Part shown: positions 35,650 through 48,400 of the stretch, one piece after another
How positions within the stretch are numbered: the first letter of the stretch is position 1
How the letters are laid out: every line of letters starts with the position of its first letter
Source: Linnemannia elongata
Lineage: Eukaryota; Mortierellomycota; Mortierellomycetes; Mortierellales; Mortierellaceae
Direction: 5' to 3'
Assembly: GCA_036320915.1 (NCBI GenBank)
Contig: JAXBDG010000007.1
Coordinates: forward strand, 1,674,001-1,738,000
DNA length: 64,000 nucleotides
Program-made: the position numbers and the translations under genes
The notes under the pieces: model-generated
Database searches by the model: none
Seen by the model: the letters and a program-made list of their open reading frames with translations, nothing else
What the model was told of the DNA's origin: nothing

Positions 35650-38584
35650 CTACTGTGGATTACTACCTCCACGACGCCGCATGCTCTTCCTGGGGACGAG
35701 AGGAGGGGGCGGAGACAACCCTCTCATGGCCGATGCTGCCGCCTCAGAGTTGTCCATATCCATTAACGCCTGCTCCTGATCATGCTGGTGGTTGTAATTC
35801 CGTTGTTGTCGCGGTTGTCGTTCACTTGAGAGTCGTGGCTGCCTCTCACTAGACACCCTGGGCTGTTGTTGTCGTTCGCTAGAGATTCGTGGTTGTCGTT
35901 CACTCGAGACCCGCGGTGGCCATTCCCGATCCCGGTCAATGGAGACACGCCCCTGATCACGACTACTACCACGCGCAGGAATGACGACCGACTGGACAGG
36001 TTGGGTATAGGCCTTTGGCGTCGCCGGAGGAGCAAAGGAAGGTGGAGGGGGAGGGTGGAAAGGCGCGGGCGCGGTTTTGAGTTGGCGGTCGATTCGGGAG
36101 GGTTGGCTCAATGAGATGGGTGGGGCAGAGATGTCTTCTGAGTTATAGAATGCCTTTTGAGGTGATATGGGAATTGTTGGATACGTGACTCGAGGTTGAG
36201 AAGGAAGGGGAGTAATGGGGTCCCGGATAGCGATGGTATCGATGGTTAGATCCCGAGGGTGATGGTAAGAAGGGGGCGGAGGAGGTGTGTAGTGACGGTG
36301 ATGATGATGGTACCGATCGAACGGGTATGACTTGTTTCCAGAGGGTGAAGAGGGGTTGGGCGAAGTGGGCGAAGAAGAAGTAGTCGAGGTCGAGGAAGGC
36401 CAGGAGGGCCAGGGGACAGCTCCATCTGTAACCAGTAAACCATTCTGTTCGTGGAAGAGCCGCTTCTGGATAGGGTCCTGTTGTACCGTGGCGAGTTCTG
36501 GATTGCGGTAGTATATGGGCTCGCGGTCGTCGTCCTGAATAGTGACTGATGTCTTTCGCGTTGCCCCACCATATGTCGCTTCGGTGTTAGGTAGAGGGGG
36601 AGCAGCATGGGATCCAGACCGGGACCGTGACTGTTTACCGCCATATCGAGGTGTCTCTGCTTCGTACTCCGCCATGATCATGTCTCGACTGTTGAACTCT
36701 ATTGCTCCCAGACCCAGATCTTCCGAATAGAAATCATTGTCCTGGTTCTTGCCTCGATCTGCCTTTGTCGTCTGTGAAAAGTGAACGCGCTCTTGATTCT
36801 GATGCCGCTCTTCTTCGGGGGACAATGGTCGGCGCTGTTGATCCTTGGAGACATCGCCCATAATAAACACGGTTGTATCCTTTTCACCAACGATCCTGCT
36901 CTTGAGATCCTGCCACAGCTCAAACTTGGTGCCAAAGATAATGAGGACGATAATGCCAAAGACCGCCGGCATAATATCCGCCAGCGCCGCCCAAGTGAAC
37001 GATGGCACATAGGGCGCCGCGATCCGTGCACACACCCCTTGAGCCATATCTCCCGCGGCTTTTAAATCATCCGCCGTAGACGTCGCCGACAATCGACCAG
37101 ACATGAGGGCCTCTTGAGCCTGCCCCGCCAGACATGCAAGCCACTCCATGAACCAAGGCGTGTCCGGTCTGACCCTCTCCAACTTTTTCGCCTCGATGAA
37201 ATAAAAGAGCCAATAGATCATGTCAACGATCAAGAGGCAGAGTGCCAAGAGACCCGGACGCCATTGTTGTTTGAGGAGCTGGGAAATGTCGCGTGCTGTT
37301 TGGAGGCGGCGTAGTCGTTGTGAGATTGTCTTATTGCTTTGCGAGTCGCTCTGGGTCTTGAACGACATCGAGTCACTCACTGCTACCGAGTTGTTCTGTA
37401 TGCTCGTCTATTATGCATAATAAATACGCGTCAGTGTTGCTGTTTCCGATTCAAGGATAGGCGCAAAAGCACTGCAAAAAGGGGACAGTACCTTGATCAT
37501 GAAGGTAATGGTGCCCAGGTGGAGCAAGGTAGCCAGGCAGACAACGACAGATAAAGGATAAAAAAAGTATGGACTGGCGACCTGGGAGCTGACAAAACAA
37601 ATCGAGCCGAATCCTGGATTTTCGACCTGCTTGCGAATGGCCACAGGGAGGACAAGTGAGAGCGGCAGAATAAAGGAAAGGACCATAAACTTTGTCAAAT
37701 GGTTCTGGACAACGTACGATCGAAAGACTGTCAGGACGTGGAGGTTGGCAATCAAGAGAAAGCCCAGACAAAGCATCGTCAGCACCATGTACATCAACCC
37801 GATTCCTGTGGTTATGGTTGAGGGAAGAAAATAATATATCAGAGATACAATTGAGACACCCTGCGATCCCAAACCTAAAGTGTCTCTCAACCGTTCTCTT
37901 TCCCATACCTTGGACGCCACAGAACCACGAGTTGGTCATCGTTGCAGGTTCATAGATATTCTTGCACAAGAGATCCGTCCTCATGTGGAGCCATGCCGTG
38001 CCCAGCCCTTCCCAAGGAACCATCATGATTGAAAAGACCAAAACAATCAAATGAGGGTGCTTCCGCCGACTCGGGAGTATCAGATAGCAAACTGCCAGGA
38101 TAAAACAGCAGGTTGCCGAGACAGCACGAAAAATACTTGTCAGCGTGTAAATGTCTTCGAGTTTGTGGGGTTCATAAAACACTGCGGACGCTGGACAGGC
38201 TATACAGCAGGGGCCCATACACGACACGGATTCGAGTTGTAGGATGTTTGGAACCAGGGGTGGCGGACATGCTGCTAGCCCACCGAGCGAGGGATCGCTG
38301 GGAACAACAGCTGGAGTGCTTGGTGTAGGAGTAGGGAGCAGAAAATCGGACGAGCTGGTTGTAACTGTCGTGGTCGTCAAGTCTGAAGGCAGGGGTAGGG
38401 TTCCTGTTGGAATGGTTGTTGAAAGTATGGATGATTTTGTTGCGGGTGGTTTGGCGACTGTGGTGGTGATTTTTACTGGTAGAAGTCCTGCCGACGAGAC
38501 TGTGGAAGCCAAGAGCAAGAATGTCACGCAAGCAGCGATAATTAGGCGCCGAAGCCTTGGTCCTGTCGTCAATGTTGTGATCAT
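35650..38584 (-). CDS. fungal Frizzled/Smoothened-like 7TM receptor (copy A)
   Basis: Three exons: 38584..37909, 37805..37492, 37407..35650; 915 aa. A signal peptide (LIIAACVTFLLLASTVSSA) and a Ser/Thr/Pro-rich stretch lead to a short Cys cluster, CPPPLVPN...CMGPCCIACPAS, followed by FYEP. Seven hydrophobic segments follow: SIFRAVSATCCFILAVCYLI, PHLIVLVFSIMMVPWEGLG, IGLMYMVLTMLCLGFLLIAN, FMVLSFILPLSLVLPVAI, FFYPLSVVVCLATLLHLG, LLALCLLIVDMIYWLFYFI and IMPAVFGIIVLIIFGTKF. The ~400-residue cytoplasmic tail is Pro/Ser/Arg-rich, with a repeated RVSSERQP motif near its end. This is the layout of fungal Frizzled-like receptors. Ligand and coupling are unknown. A paralogue lies next to it upstream. 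Confidence 0.85.
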
Positions 38585-39947
38585 AGTGATTCGTTAAAAA
38601 AAGGGGAGAAGGAATTAGTGAGAGAGGGAGAAGGTATTAGTCGTGAGGATTAGAGGAGGAGAGGAGGAGGAAAAGGTAGAGGGAGTGGGGGCCAAGGCGA
38701 AAGCCAGCGAAGGGGATTGACAAAAGACCAAAAAGAAGAAACAGAAAAAGAAAAGTGAAGGATACAACGCATAAATGGGAATTGCCAACAAAAATAAAAC
38801 AATGAAAAGGAAAAGCAGGCGGAAAATAATAAAGAGGAGGGATAATCATATGCTCCTTTTCTTTGTTCTCTTCTATGAAAGGCACCACAAGAATAAATAA
38901 GAAAAGTGCTCTCTCTTTTTTTTCTCTCTCTCCTTCTCAATGGGGGCACGACCGAAAGAACAGACCGTCCTCAGGCCTCATGCACCCTGGTCAACCCCGA
39001 CTCTCTCTCTCTTTTCGTGTCCTTTTCCTTGTGAGCGAAATGAAATCCATCTCGATGCCAAAATGCCACATGCGTACAGACATGACATACTTTATACGGG
39101 ACTATACATACTCTGGCAGGGATACCCGGCAGAGACAAAACCATAAAGGATGTAGGTGATGTTGTGGAGTATAAAGAGGATCACTCAACCAATTCAGGGT
39201 TCATTCAGTAAATCCGTCGCTTTCTTTGCGCAGAGGGTTCTGTATCGGTACTTGGCAGAAGTTATGTGTAACGATCTTGATGACTATGCATTGTCAGCGA
39301 AGGATAGCAGAATATCCCCCTACCCATGCACACGACCCCATGATCATTAATATGCTGTCTCGGCGCTGCTGATTGTTCGTTCATGTCGAGACACTTTGGT
39401 CATTCCACCCTTCTTCCTCTAAAAAGGCTCATGCTCCTCTCCCTCTTTCATGCTTGTACTGTACACAAAACCCGTGCATCCACCATCTATCTCTCTCTGT
39501 TCCACTTTTTTAGCTGCATTCGAATGGACGAAAAGGTACCTTTTCCAATGTACTCTACAAAATTCGCTCGTGCCATCAACCCATCTCCTTTCGCAATGGA
39601 CAAACATCCGAGCAGTAAAGTCTGTCCTTCTCTTCATCGCCTTGTTGCTTTCAAGAACCCTCTTGATCAAAACGACGACTCTGTCCATCGTTCTGGGTTT
39701 CTGACTTGGAACTTTGAAGGTCAAGGTGTTCTCAACGCGTGTACAACCCAACTACCACTTATTTCTTTCTTTTCCGTTCCAGTTATCTGCGGTTCAAATA
39801 GTAACACTCAAGAGTGGAGCGAGCATTGCACTTACAAATCTTGTATTCGACATTAGAAAAGGTTTATTACAGTATGTACAGGGGAACTTCTTGCACCAAG
39901 GTTACCAAGGTGGATATCTTTACAAGGTTGAGGTAATAGAAAGAACA
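38585..39947. other. intergenic between the two Frizzled-like genes
   Basis: Promoter side of copy A and 3' flank of copy B. Purine-rich sequence lies just upstream of 38,584. The 157-codon plus-strand frame at 39,383-39,856 has no recognisable feature and is not called. Confidence 0.5.
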
Positions 39948-42593
39948 TTATTCATCGGGAAGGTTGGAGGGGTACTGCCTGGCAGGGCTCTTTTGGGGTA
40001 TTGATGGCTTGATGGATTGGTATGTAGACCTTTGGCCAGGTGTATCGGAAGTGTCCTCGAGTGATGACCTTTGAGCAGAAGATCGAGTACTCGAGACTGC
40101 TGGGGAATTCCTAGCGCCATCCCTAATCGGCACAGAGTCTCCCTGGATGGTGCCTCGTACGTTCGCTGCAAAGGCGGCAGGCGACTGTCGTGGAGGCATG
40201 GGTGACAATGAGGTGACTGGAGCAAATCCTGGTGACTGGGGAGGGCTGACTGGAGTGCCGGTGCGCTCCTGCTGCTTCTTGCCCCTACTGCTTGCACGGA
40301 GGATTGGACGAGGGACGACTGGCTGACCCACATATCGATCACTGTTGTCGTTGGCAATAAGGTAGGCCTGCGCAGGACTGGCGATGGTGTGGGACTCGGG
40401 GGCGTTATAGTCCTGGATAGGAGGTTTGTAGAGAATGTCGCCAGATTGGATATCGTCGGCTGCATTGACTGGGTATCGTGGGAGGTCAGCAATGGGAAGC
40501 AACACAGGACCGGCATTCTGAGAGGATGTCGGACGGTTATTGGATTCCAGACTGAATGTCCTTCTGAGATCGGCCACCGGGCTCATAGTGCGTGGCAGGT
40601 CAGCCTGTGCACTGAATGCCCGCTGCCGCTCTCCTTGTTCAATATCGTACTCCTTATCGAACAGCGCATCCATGTCGACCCACTGTTCACGTCTGGATCC
40701 TGACTCAGGCAGCGATCTGGTTTCCGCAAGTTGGAGAGGGTCGAGAACGGTATCGTTGTATCCTATGCGCGTTCCTTTCCTGATCTCTGAGTCGGGAAAC
40801 GAGTTTTGGCGGTGGCGAGGGTCCTTGGTTGGTGAGATAGAAGAGATATTTCCTGACATCTTTCGTCCTTGAGGTCCGCTTCCAAGCTTGCCACGGCTAA
40901 AAATGTTCTTGAGCATCAGCGCCCACTCGGACCAAAACTCAGGTTTGGAGATGAAAACGAGTGCAACGACAATGCCGAGGATAGCCAAAAGGGACTCTGC
41001 AGCGGTAAACCACGGGACTGAGGGGAGGTTGGAGTCGATCACTTTGGAGCACAGGGTCTGTGTGTCATCGGATGAGTAAAGTTGGTTGTGGTGGATCGTG
41101 ACACACTTCATCCACTCCTGGACCCAGGGTGTCGACTTGTCCACGTTTGCCATTCGCTTGGCATCAATGTAATAGAACAGCTATCGTTTGAGAAGAAAGG
41201 AGACCATAAGTACTCTGGAATAGGTTGACTTGTGTGCACTGTCCTGACACGGATAAAAGTTTCAAACGAAGAAAGTTACCCAAAAGACGGTGAGACAAGA
41301 GACGACGGTGCTCAGCATCAATGCAGGTCGCCACTGGCCACGGAGGAGGCGTCTTGTCTGCATTTTCGTCGTAATCTTGGCTCGTGCATTGGTCGACAGC
41401 TCTGAAAGGCCCGTGTTGATCTTGGACGTCAGCATAGTTAACTATTCATTATATAATAAGGAATGCATGAGTGACGGAGGGTTGATGTGTGCGTAAGCTG
41501 AGGGAGGGAGAGAGAGGGAAGGAAGCAGACCGAGCCTTCTTACGTGAATCATCTTGGCCACTGTCACTGCATGGCATAACAAGCCGGGGTATATGTAGAC
41601 GGCAAGAGGGTAGAAGAGAAAGGTGTTGAGGTTATCGTTGCTGACGAGACAGCTGAAACCGACTCCGGGGAACATGGAGAGGTTCTTGACGGCAACGGGG
41701 ATAGCGAAGGCCAAGGGGAAGACCCAGCAAAAGGCCGTTAGCCAGCCGTAGTAGCGATCGATCACGTTGTTCCTCCATACCGACAACTAAAGTAAAAAGG
41801 AGAACAATTCATTCAAGGATGGAATAGGCAGGGTACTTTCCCGTTAGCATGCAAAACTTTTTTTTTTCTTTGTTCTTTTGGGGGGGGGGGGGGGGGGGGG
41901 GAGAAACAAAAAATAGGAAATACCGATCGGCTGTGAATGACAAAGAGGGAGAGGGAGGATTACCAAATGCAACTTGTAAATAAGAAGTGAACACCAAAGG
42001 GCATTGGTATGGGCAAAGTAGATGATAAGCACTCCCTGGACACCGCAGAGCCTCGAGTTGTGTCCCGTCGACTGCTCAGCCTCGTTGATGCATGCATTCG
42101 ACGTGCCTGGCATGATGTCAAACGCCACATACCACAGCGTCAGCGAGATGGTCAAGAATAACACCGAGATGTGTGGCTGTGAGCGCTTCCCGGGGAGAAG
42201 CAGGTACGAGATGGTCATGAAGGCAACAAAGCCCATCGAGACCTGACGGGTGTAAAAAGTCGCATCGATGATCCGCTGGATCTTGTTGGGCGGATAAAAG
42301 TTCTCAAAGGCAGGACACCTGAGGCAGCATTGCTCTGTGCAGGTTGGGATGTCGAGGCCTCGAGTGTTGGGGATAAGGGGTCCAGGACAGACGGTAGCGT
42401 TGCCTGCGGCTCGGGGTGGTTGTGGGGCGGGTGTTGGCTGCGGTGCGCCGGTTGGGAGCACAAAGTTGGTTGTGGCTGAAGTAGGAGTGAGAGCGGAGCT
42501 GGAGGAGGAGGATGAAGAAGGGGATTGAGCAGTGGTAAGGAAGAGCAGAGACAGCCCCAATGCAAGGGAAGCCGCCACTGATGGTACCCTCAT
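39948..42593 (-). CDS. fungal Frizzled/Smoothened-like 7TM receptor (copy B)
   Basis: Four exons: 42593..41964, 41786..41544, 41441..41280, 41180..39948; 755 aa. Start MRVPSVAASLALGLSLLFLT is a clear signal peptide, so longer in-frame extensions upstream are rejected. The Cys cluster CPGPLIPN...CTEQCCLRCPAF, followed by FYPP, mirrors copy A. Hydrophobic segments include SMGFVAFMTISYLLLPG, ISVLFLTISLTLWYVAF, GVLIIYFAHTNALWCSLLIY, WLTAFCWVFPLAFAIPVAV, FLFYPLAVYIYPGLLCHAV, LMLSTVVSCLTVFWLFYYID and LLAILGIVVALVFISKPEFW. A Ser/Pro/Arg-rich cytoplasmic tail of ~330 residues follows. Intron positions differ from copy A, so the duplication is old or intron gain/loss followed. Intron 1 contains a run of 22 G on the plus strand. 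Confidence 0.85.
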
Positions 42594-45443
42594 GGTTGTA
42601 CTGGATCGATTGTAGGTATGTGCGATTGAAAAAAGAGTGCGTGAGAGTGAGTGAGATAGAGAGAGAGAGAGAGATAGAGAAAGGCGAGGACTGCAAGAAG
42701 AGAAGGGTATAGAAAGAGTTAAGGCGGGAAGAGAGGAATGAGTATGAAGAGGAGGAATGAGAGGGAGAGAGTGGGGAATGAGAAGAAAGAGAGAGAGAGA
42801 GAGAGAGAGAAGAACGAAGAAAGAAAGAAGGTTGGCTGTGAATAAGAGGGAGAGTTGAAAAGAGAGGTGGAGAAAGAAGGACGTAGAAGGGAGAGAAAGT
42901 GACACCATTGGTCAAGCCCGACTTGAAAAAAGAGAAGAAGCAAGACAGACAGGGTTTCCTTTGCTCGGGGAGGGTGGGAGGGGATTTTTTCTGTCTTTTT
43001 TATTCAAACGAATGGGGAAACGGCTTTGACGCAAACACACAGGACGGACTGAATGGCTGACTGACTCACTGAATACAAATGAATAAGTGAGGGTGGACTT
43101 AGCATCCCAGGGGGCAACTGAAAGTGCGACAGGGCAGGCAGAGCAAAAAAACAGGGGGTTGGCAGAGAGAGTAAGGGAGGAGAGACACATCTAACAACAC
43201 CATCGAGCAACAATAGCTTCGAGCAATGGCTGACACTCAGCAATGGTCCTACAATTTAGCAATTGCTTTTCACGCGCCATTTCAACAACCATCATAAACA
43301 AACAAGCAAACAAACAAGCATAACAAAGCAGAAAGGAAAAGAAAGAGCCTTGACCACCCCGCCATACCCCAAGAAACTGCAACTTTCTTTTCGCGCTCTC
43401 TTTTTTTCCCTTTGTCCTTCTCCTTCTCCACAATACACAACCTCGATCGCCCATGTAATGTCGCATACAAGCATACTACTAGTGCAGTAAAGTAACTCAC
43501 CATATGCTGTACCTATCGAACAATGGGGGGCTGGGCTCATGACCCCTCCTCTATTCCATCCACTCATTTATTCACTCACGCCATTTCTCCTTGTTTGACC
43601 TTGGCCAGTTAGAAAATAATTCATGCCCGCGGAGGTACATCCTTGTCAATGAAAGTGAGAGTAATTAGCGCTCTCCACGTTTCGATCGGGACGGTTGCTA
43701 TATCCCAATCTTATTGCTGGACCCACTCTTATATAGGCCGTGTCTCTCCCTCACCCTTGCTCACCTTTTTGTTTGTTCTTCTACTTTCCTACCTAATTCC
43801 CTATAATCCAGCAGCGAAAAGGGTCTCAATGTCTGGCAACCAGGGAGAAGGGGTCTCTTTCCATGTTAATATTACAAAGCCCGGACTGATAGGTCAAAAA
43901 GGCCCCATACTAATGGGTTCTGAACACCCCCTATCTTTTCTTTTCCATCCAACGGTATTAGGGGGCTGACTGGTCAGGGGCACCGCTTTTTTCTTGTTTT
44001 TATTCATCATTATTAGCTGTAGCTGTGGAGACCAAAACAAAAGCTCGCCGAAGAAGAGAGTACTTTTTGGCTGACCAAACAGAATCCAGCGCGATGAAGA
44101 AAAAAAAAACAAGATTCGCTACTGCTGCTGCTGTTGGTTTTATTCTCGTGTTTGTCATGGTCAATCGTATGACCTTTCGTTTATTCGACGCCCTAATGTC
44201 ACACAAACGGATCGAGAGTCTACTAGTCCGCTCTTCGCTTTCTTTCTCATAGACGTAGTCAATGCGTAACAGACTGGAGTGGCTCCATATTTCCTCAGCC
44301 TCTTTAGCCATAATGAAGTAAAAACTTTACTTTTGGAGCAATAATGGATTGTGACTGCAAACTAAAGAAATATAGCAGTGAGAAGAGACCTTCGCGCACA
44401 GTCGCATAACTAAACAAACAAGTATCCAGCGAACAATGGCACTCGCGCTCGGTACATGTGTTGAAACCATGCTTAGGCGATGCTCATCGATGGGGTCTGT
44501 TTGCCATTTGTTGCTAGGGGGAACGGAGTTCAAGGGATGAGAAAGAGAGGCGGATCCTGCACATATACTTCCCTCCTGGATTAAAACCTCTCACCTTTTC
44601 TTCTACTCTACGAGATAAAGCATGGGTGTGCCTAACATCATTAGCAAAGACAATAACAGCAGGACCATCAGCATATTGTTTCCCTCTTCCCTCTTTCCTC
44701 TATTCCCTCCTTATGTTCTTCCCTCCTTTCGTCCTTCCATCCCTCCTTCCCTGATTCCATCCTTTTGTTCTTCTCCCCCTTTCCTTGACTCGATTATATC
44801 AAGGGGTTGTCCGTCAACATGCATCTCAACAAGAAAAAATAGTCCCTTTGTCGCAATGGGTGAGCGCGAATAAGAGATGGCCAGATCATGCATGTGGTCC
44901 CTTTCCCTTTCGTCACTGCCTGGCTACACGGCAATAACACCATGCATGAGAGTTGCCACTTCGCCCCCTTCCCTCTCATGGTTCTCCACTGGACATTCTC
45001 CGATTCTCCGTTGACAACGGCAACTTTTCTGAACCCTTCTCAAGCTTTATCCATCCCTTTCTCCCTCTCTCTCTATCTCTCTCGCTTGCCAGTTCGCCTC
45101 CGTTTGTTTTTTATCCATGTAACACAACGAGTTCAAATAGTCGGTGCAGGCAAAGGGACCATAGTTGGCAAAAGATGAGAAAAAAAGGGCTACTTGCCCC
45201 CTTCATCCCTGTAATCGGACCATTCCCAGTCAAGAAAAGGCAGCGGCATATCAAAAAAAAAATTATCGGAGGCGTCTTTTTTCGTATGGTATGTTGTATC
45301 CAAGTCGGCAATGAATGCCAAGGTGAACACCTCCGTACCTTGAGGATCTCTTCATAAAAGGAGACCTGATTTTTTCTTCTTTTTTTTTACTCGCTTTTTT
45401 CTTCACCACCAACTGCTTCAAACCACTTCTCAACTATTCCACC
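42594..45443. other. 2.8-kb intergenic region, no gene seen
   Basis: Divergent promoter region for Frizzled-like copy B (minus) and the mucin-like DUF3712 gene (plus). Purine-rich GAGA tracts lie just upstream of copy B (42,650-42,820), mixed low-complexity sequence in the middle, and C/T-rich blocks near 44,690-44,780 and 45,060-45,090. A 75-codon frame near 44,100 with a hydrophobic stretch is not supported. Confidence 0.5.
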
Positions 45444-48400
45444 ATGCTATTTAAGCATTTCACATTGACATTCGTCGCGCTTGCAGCAAGTGTCAACGTG
45501 CTCGCCATTCCTATACACCCTCGTCGCGCTGACAATCTCGCCTCCACAACTGGGAACAATGGTGCCCCTGTAGCAGAGAACAATGCACCCAAGATCGCTT
45601 TACCACCTCAATCGCCTCCTCCACCTGTCCCAAGAGCCGTCACCCCAGCACCTGCCTCACCTCCAGCAGCCCTTACAAATACAGACTCGTCTTCTCAACT
45701 ATCGAAAGCAACTTCAAACCCAACAGAACCAGCAGCCAATAATGCTCAAATGATTACACCAACTGGTGATGCTGCAGACAAACCAACAACGGGTAACAGT
45801 CAAACCGTTAAATCAGCAACAGATACTCCAGCAGGTGACAACACCGTCCAAACAATTAACCCAGCAACGGGTACACCAGAACCCAACGATGTTCAAGGGG
45901 TCTCGCCGACAAAAGACGCATCAACAACACCGGCAGTCAATAATGGTCAATCTTCAAGCCCAGTCGCTGATACACCAGAGGCGAACAATGCTCAACCTAC
46001 TACACCAAACAAAGACGCGACAAACACCGCCAATAACCCAGTAGCGCAAACAGCCAAAGATTCGCCAGCCGTCAATAATAATAACAAGCCAACCCCCATG
46101 GCTACTACTCCCGATGCACCCAACGACATCCAACCGCAATCTCAATCCGATTCACCCACAAGCACACCTGCCCAACCTCAGTCCCTCGATACGAACGCCT
46201 CAGAACCAACCGACAGCCAAACAACACCCCCAATTGGCCCTGCTGCCCAGGCCGTTTCAGAACCTAAAGATACCTCACAGCCGATGGCCGCCCCTGCTTT
46301 CACCTCTACTACAGAAACTCAAGCTGTGCCAAAGTCCGACGTTGCTAATACTCCTGCTCCAGAACCCATGACCGCGAAACAAATCCAGCCCGCTTCTGAG
46401 CCCAAGATTGCCTCGCCCGCACAATCTACTGAGGAGACAACAGACCATGTGTCGCACTCTCAATCAGCTTCAGTCGAGGCAGTCAACCCAAACCCTCAAC
46501 CTGCTCCAGCTAAGGAGGAAAACCCGGAGCCCCAACCCGCCGCTGTCAAGGAGGTCAAATCCAACACCCAACCACTTCCTGCCAATGACGCCAAACAAGA
46601 GCCTGAGCCTGCTCCTGCTGCGGAAGCCAAGCCTGAGACTCAGACTGCTGCAACCAAGGAGGCGAATCCAGACGCTAAACCTGCTGCTGCTAATGTAGTC
46701 AAGCCAGAACTTAAGCCTGCTCCTGCCGAGGAGCCCAAGCCGGAAACCAAGCCTGCCCCCGTTGTGGAGACAAAGCCAGATCCCCAATCCATTCCAGGCA
46801 AAGAGGAAAAGTCTGAACCTAAGCCTGCTCCTGCCGAGGAACCCAAGCCGGAAACCAAGCCTGCACCCGCTGCGGATACAAAGCCAGATCCCCAATCTAC
46901 CCCTGGCAATGAGGAAAATTCTGAACGGCCTGCTCCCGCTCCTGCTCTGAAAGCAAAGCCAGCGCCTCAACCCGCCCCAGCTGCTGAAGCCAAGCCTAAA
47001 CCTGCCCCTGCCCCTGCAAAGGATCTGAAACAAGAACCTCTGTCTGCCCCTGTTGACGAAACAAAGCCAGTGCACCAACCTGCCTCAGTTACTCAGCCAA
47101 ACGCAACACCTGGTGCACCTGCTGTTCCTGCACCCTCGATCGAGTGCCTTGCTCTGTAAGTCCAAAGGAACATTTCGTCAAAAACAAGAGAAAGCACATT
47201 ACGCTGTCGTTGTTTTGTATACTAGCATTAACCATCCTTTGATTCTTTTGTCTCTTTCATTCTCGTGTAATTCTCGTGTAACATTTCAGCCTCATGAAGA
47301 CACAGCAGCCCCTTACCGAAGCCTGCCACAAGCTCATTCGGGTAAGCTCAGAGGTTATGTTTGTTAAGGTCGGAAATATGAGATCGGAGGGAGAAAAAAA
47401 AGCCTAAAAGATCGTTCTTTCTTTTGTTTTATGTATGTAGGGTGACCCAACTCTTATTCAGCTCGCAGGATTGGGTTCAGTGAAGCTGGACTTTATGTAT
47501 AGCGGCAAGGATTTTCCGGTCATATCAAGCGATGGACTCCGTCTCAAGTTGCAAGAGATCCCCGGCTATACCTTATCTGTCATCGAAGCCCGATACGATG
47601 TACGCGCAACTGACATTCTTGTTTTGCGGGCAGACGGTCGTTATCAGAGTGTCTGAGCGCAACAACTAATTTTTCCTGTCCTCTCTTTTTTTTTGCGATG
47701 CCTCAATAGGTGAAAATCAACGTAAGTTGACTTCAAGGCTCTGAGTTACATTTTATCTTTTTCGCTCGCTTCACTTTACTACTTTGTTCAGTTGTCTAAT
47801 CTGCAGCCCAAACTCGTTTGATATCTCGAACATTAGTACAAGAACCACGATACGGTCTCCTTTTCGCCACCATGGGCTCCGTCCACAATGCAAGGATCCA
47901 CTGTGATCACCGCCATTGATCAGGTCGATGTCAATGTCCTCTCTAGCAATGCCTTCACCGACCTGATTGCCGCAATGCTCACCAAGCCCGAAACTCCCAT
48001 CATTCTCGAGGGCACCGTCGATATTAACCTTTCGATTGCCTCAACCGACGGCGGCGCACCCAAGAGCATTATCATCGCCGGCCTCCAGTTCTCGTCTCCA
48101 AGTCATATGCCTGGCCTGAGCGGTCTCGCCAAAAAGAGTTTTGTCCACAGTGATGGCTACGAGGTCTATGGTGACACATTCTACTTTACGTCCGTCTTTG
48201 AGTTCATGAATCCCTCGAACCTAAAGTTGACTCTGGGTGGTGTCAAGTTTGATGTTATCGACAGTACGGGTAAGCAGCTGGCCACCTCGGCAGTTGACGT
48301 CTTTGAGATTGCCCCCAAAGAGAATGAGGTCTCTCTCCGCCTTATCTCCAAAGTCGACGAATCGGCGGCGTTCTTAAACCGACTCCATTATACCGGCGAC

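Noticed and set aside
42594..42908. Longer N-terminus for Frizzled-like copy B
   Set aside because: The extension is Ser/Leu/Phe low complexity; the ATG at 42,593 starts a proper signal peptide.
44025..44252. Small basic protein with one hydrophobic segment
   Set aside because: 75 codons, with an A-run coding for Lys, no context and an overlapping frame on the other strand.
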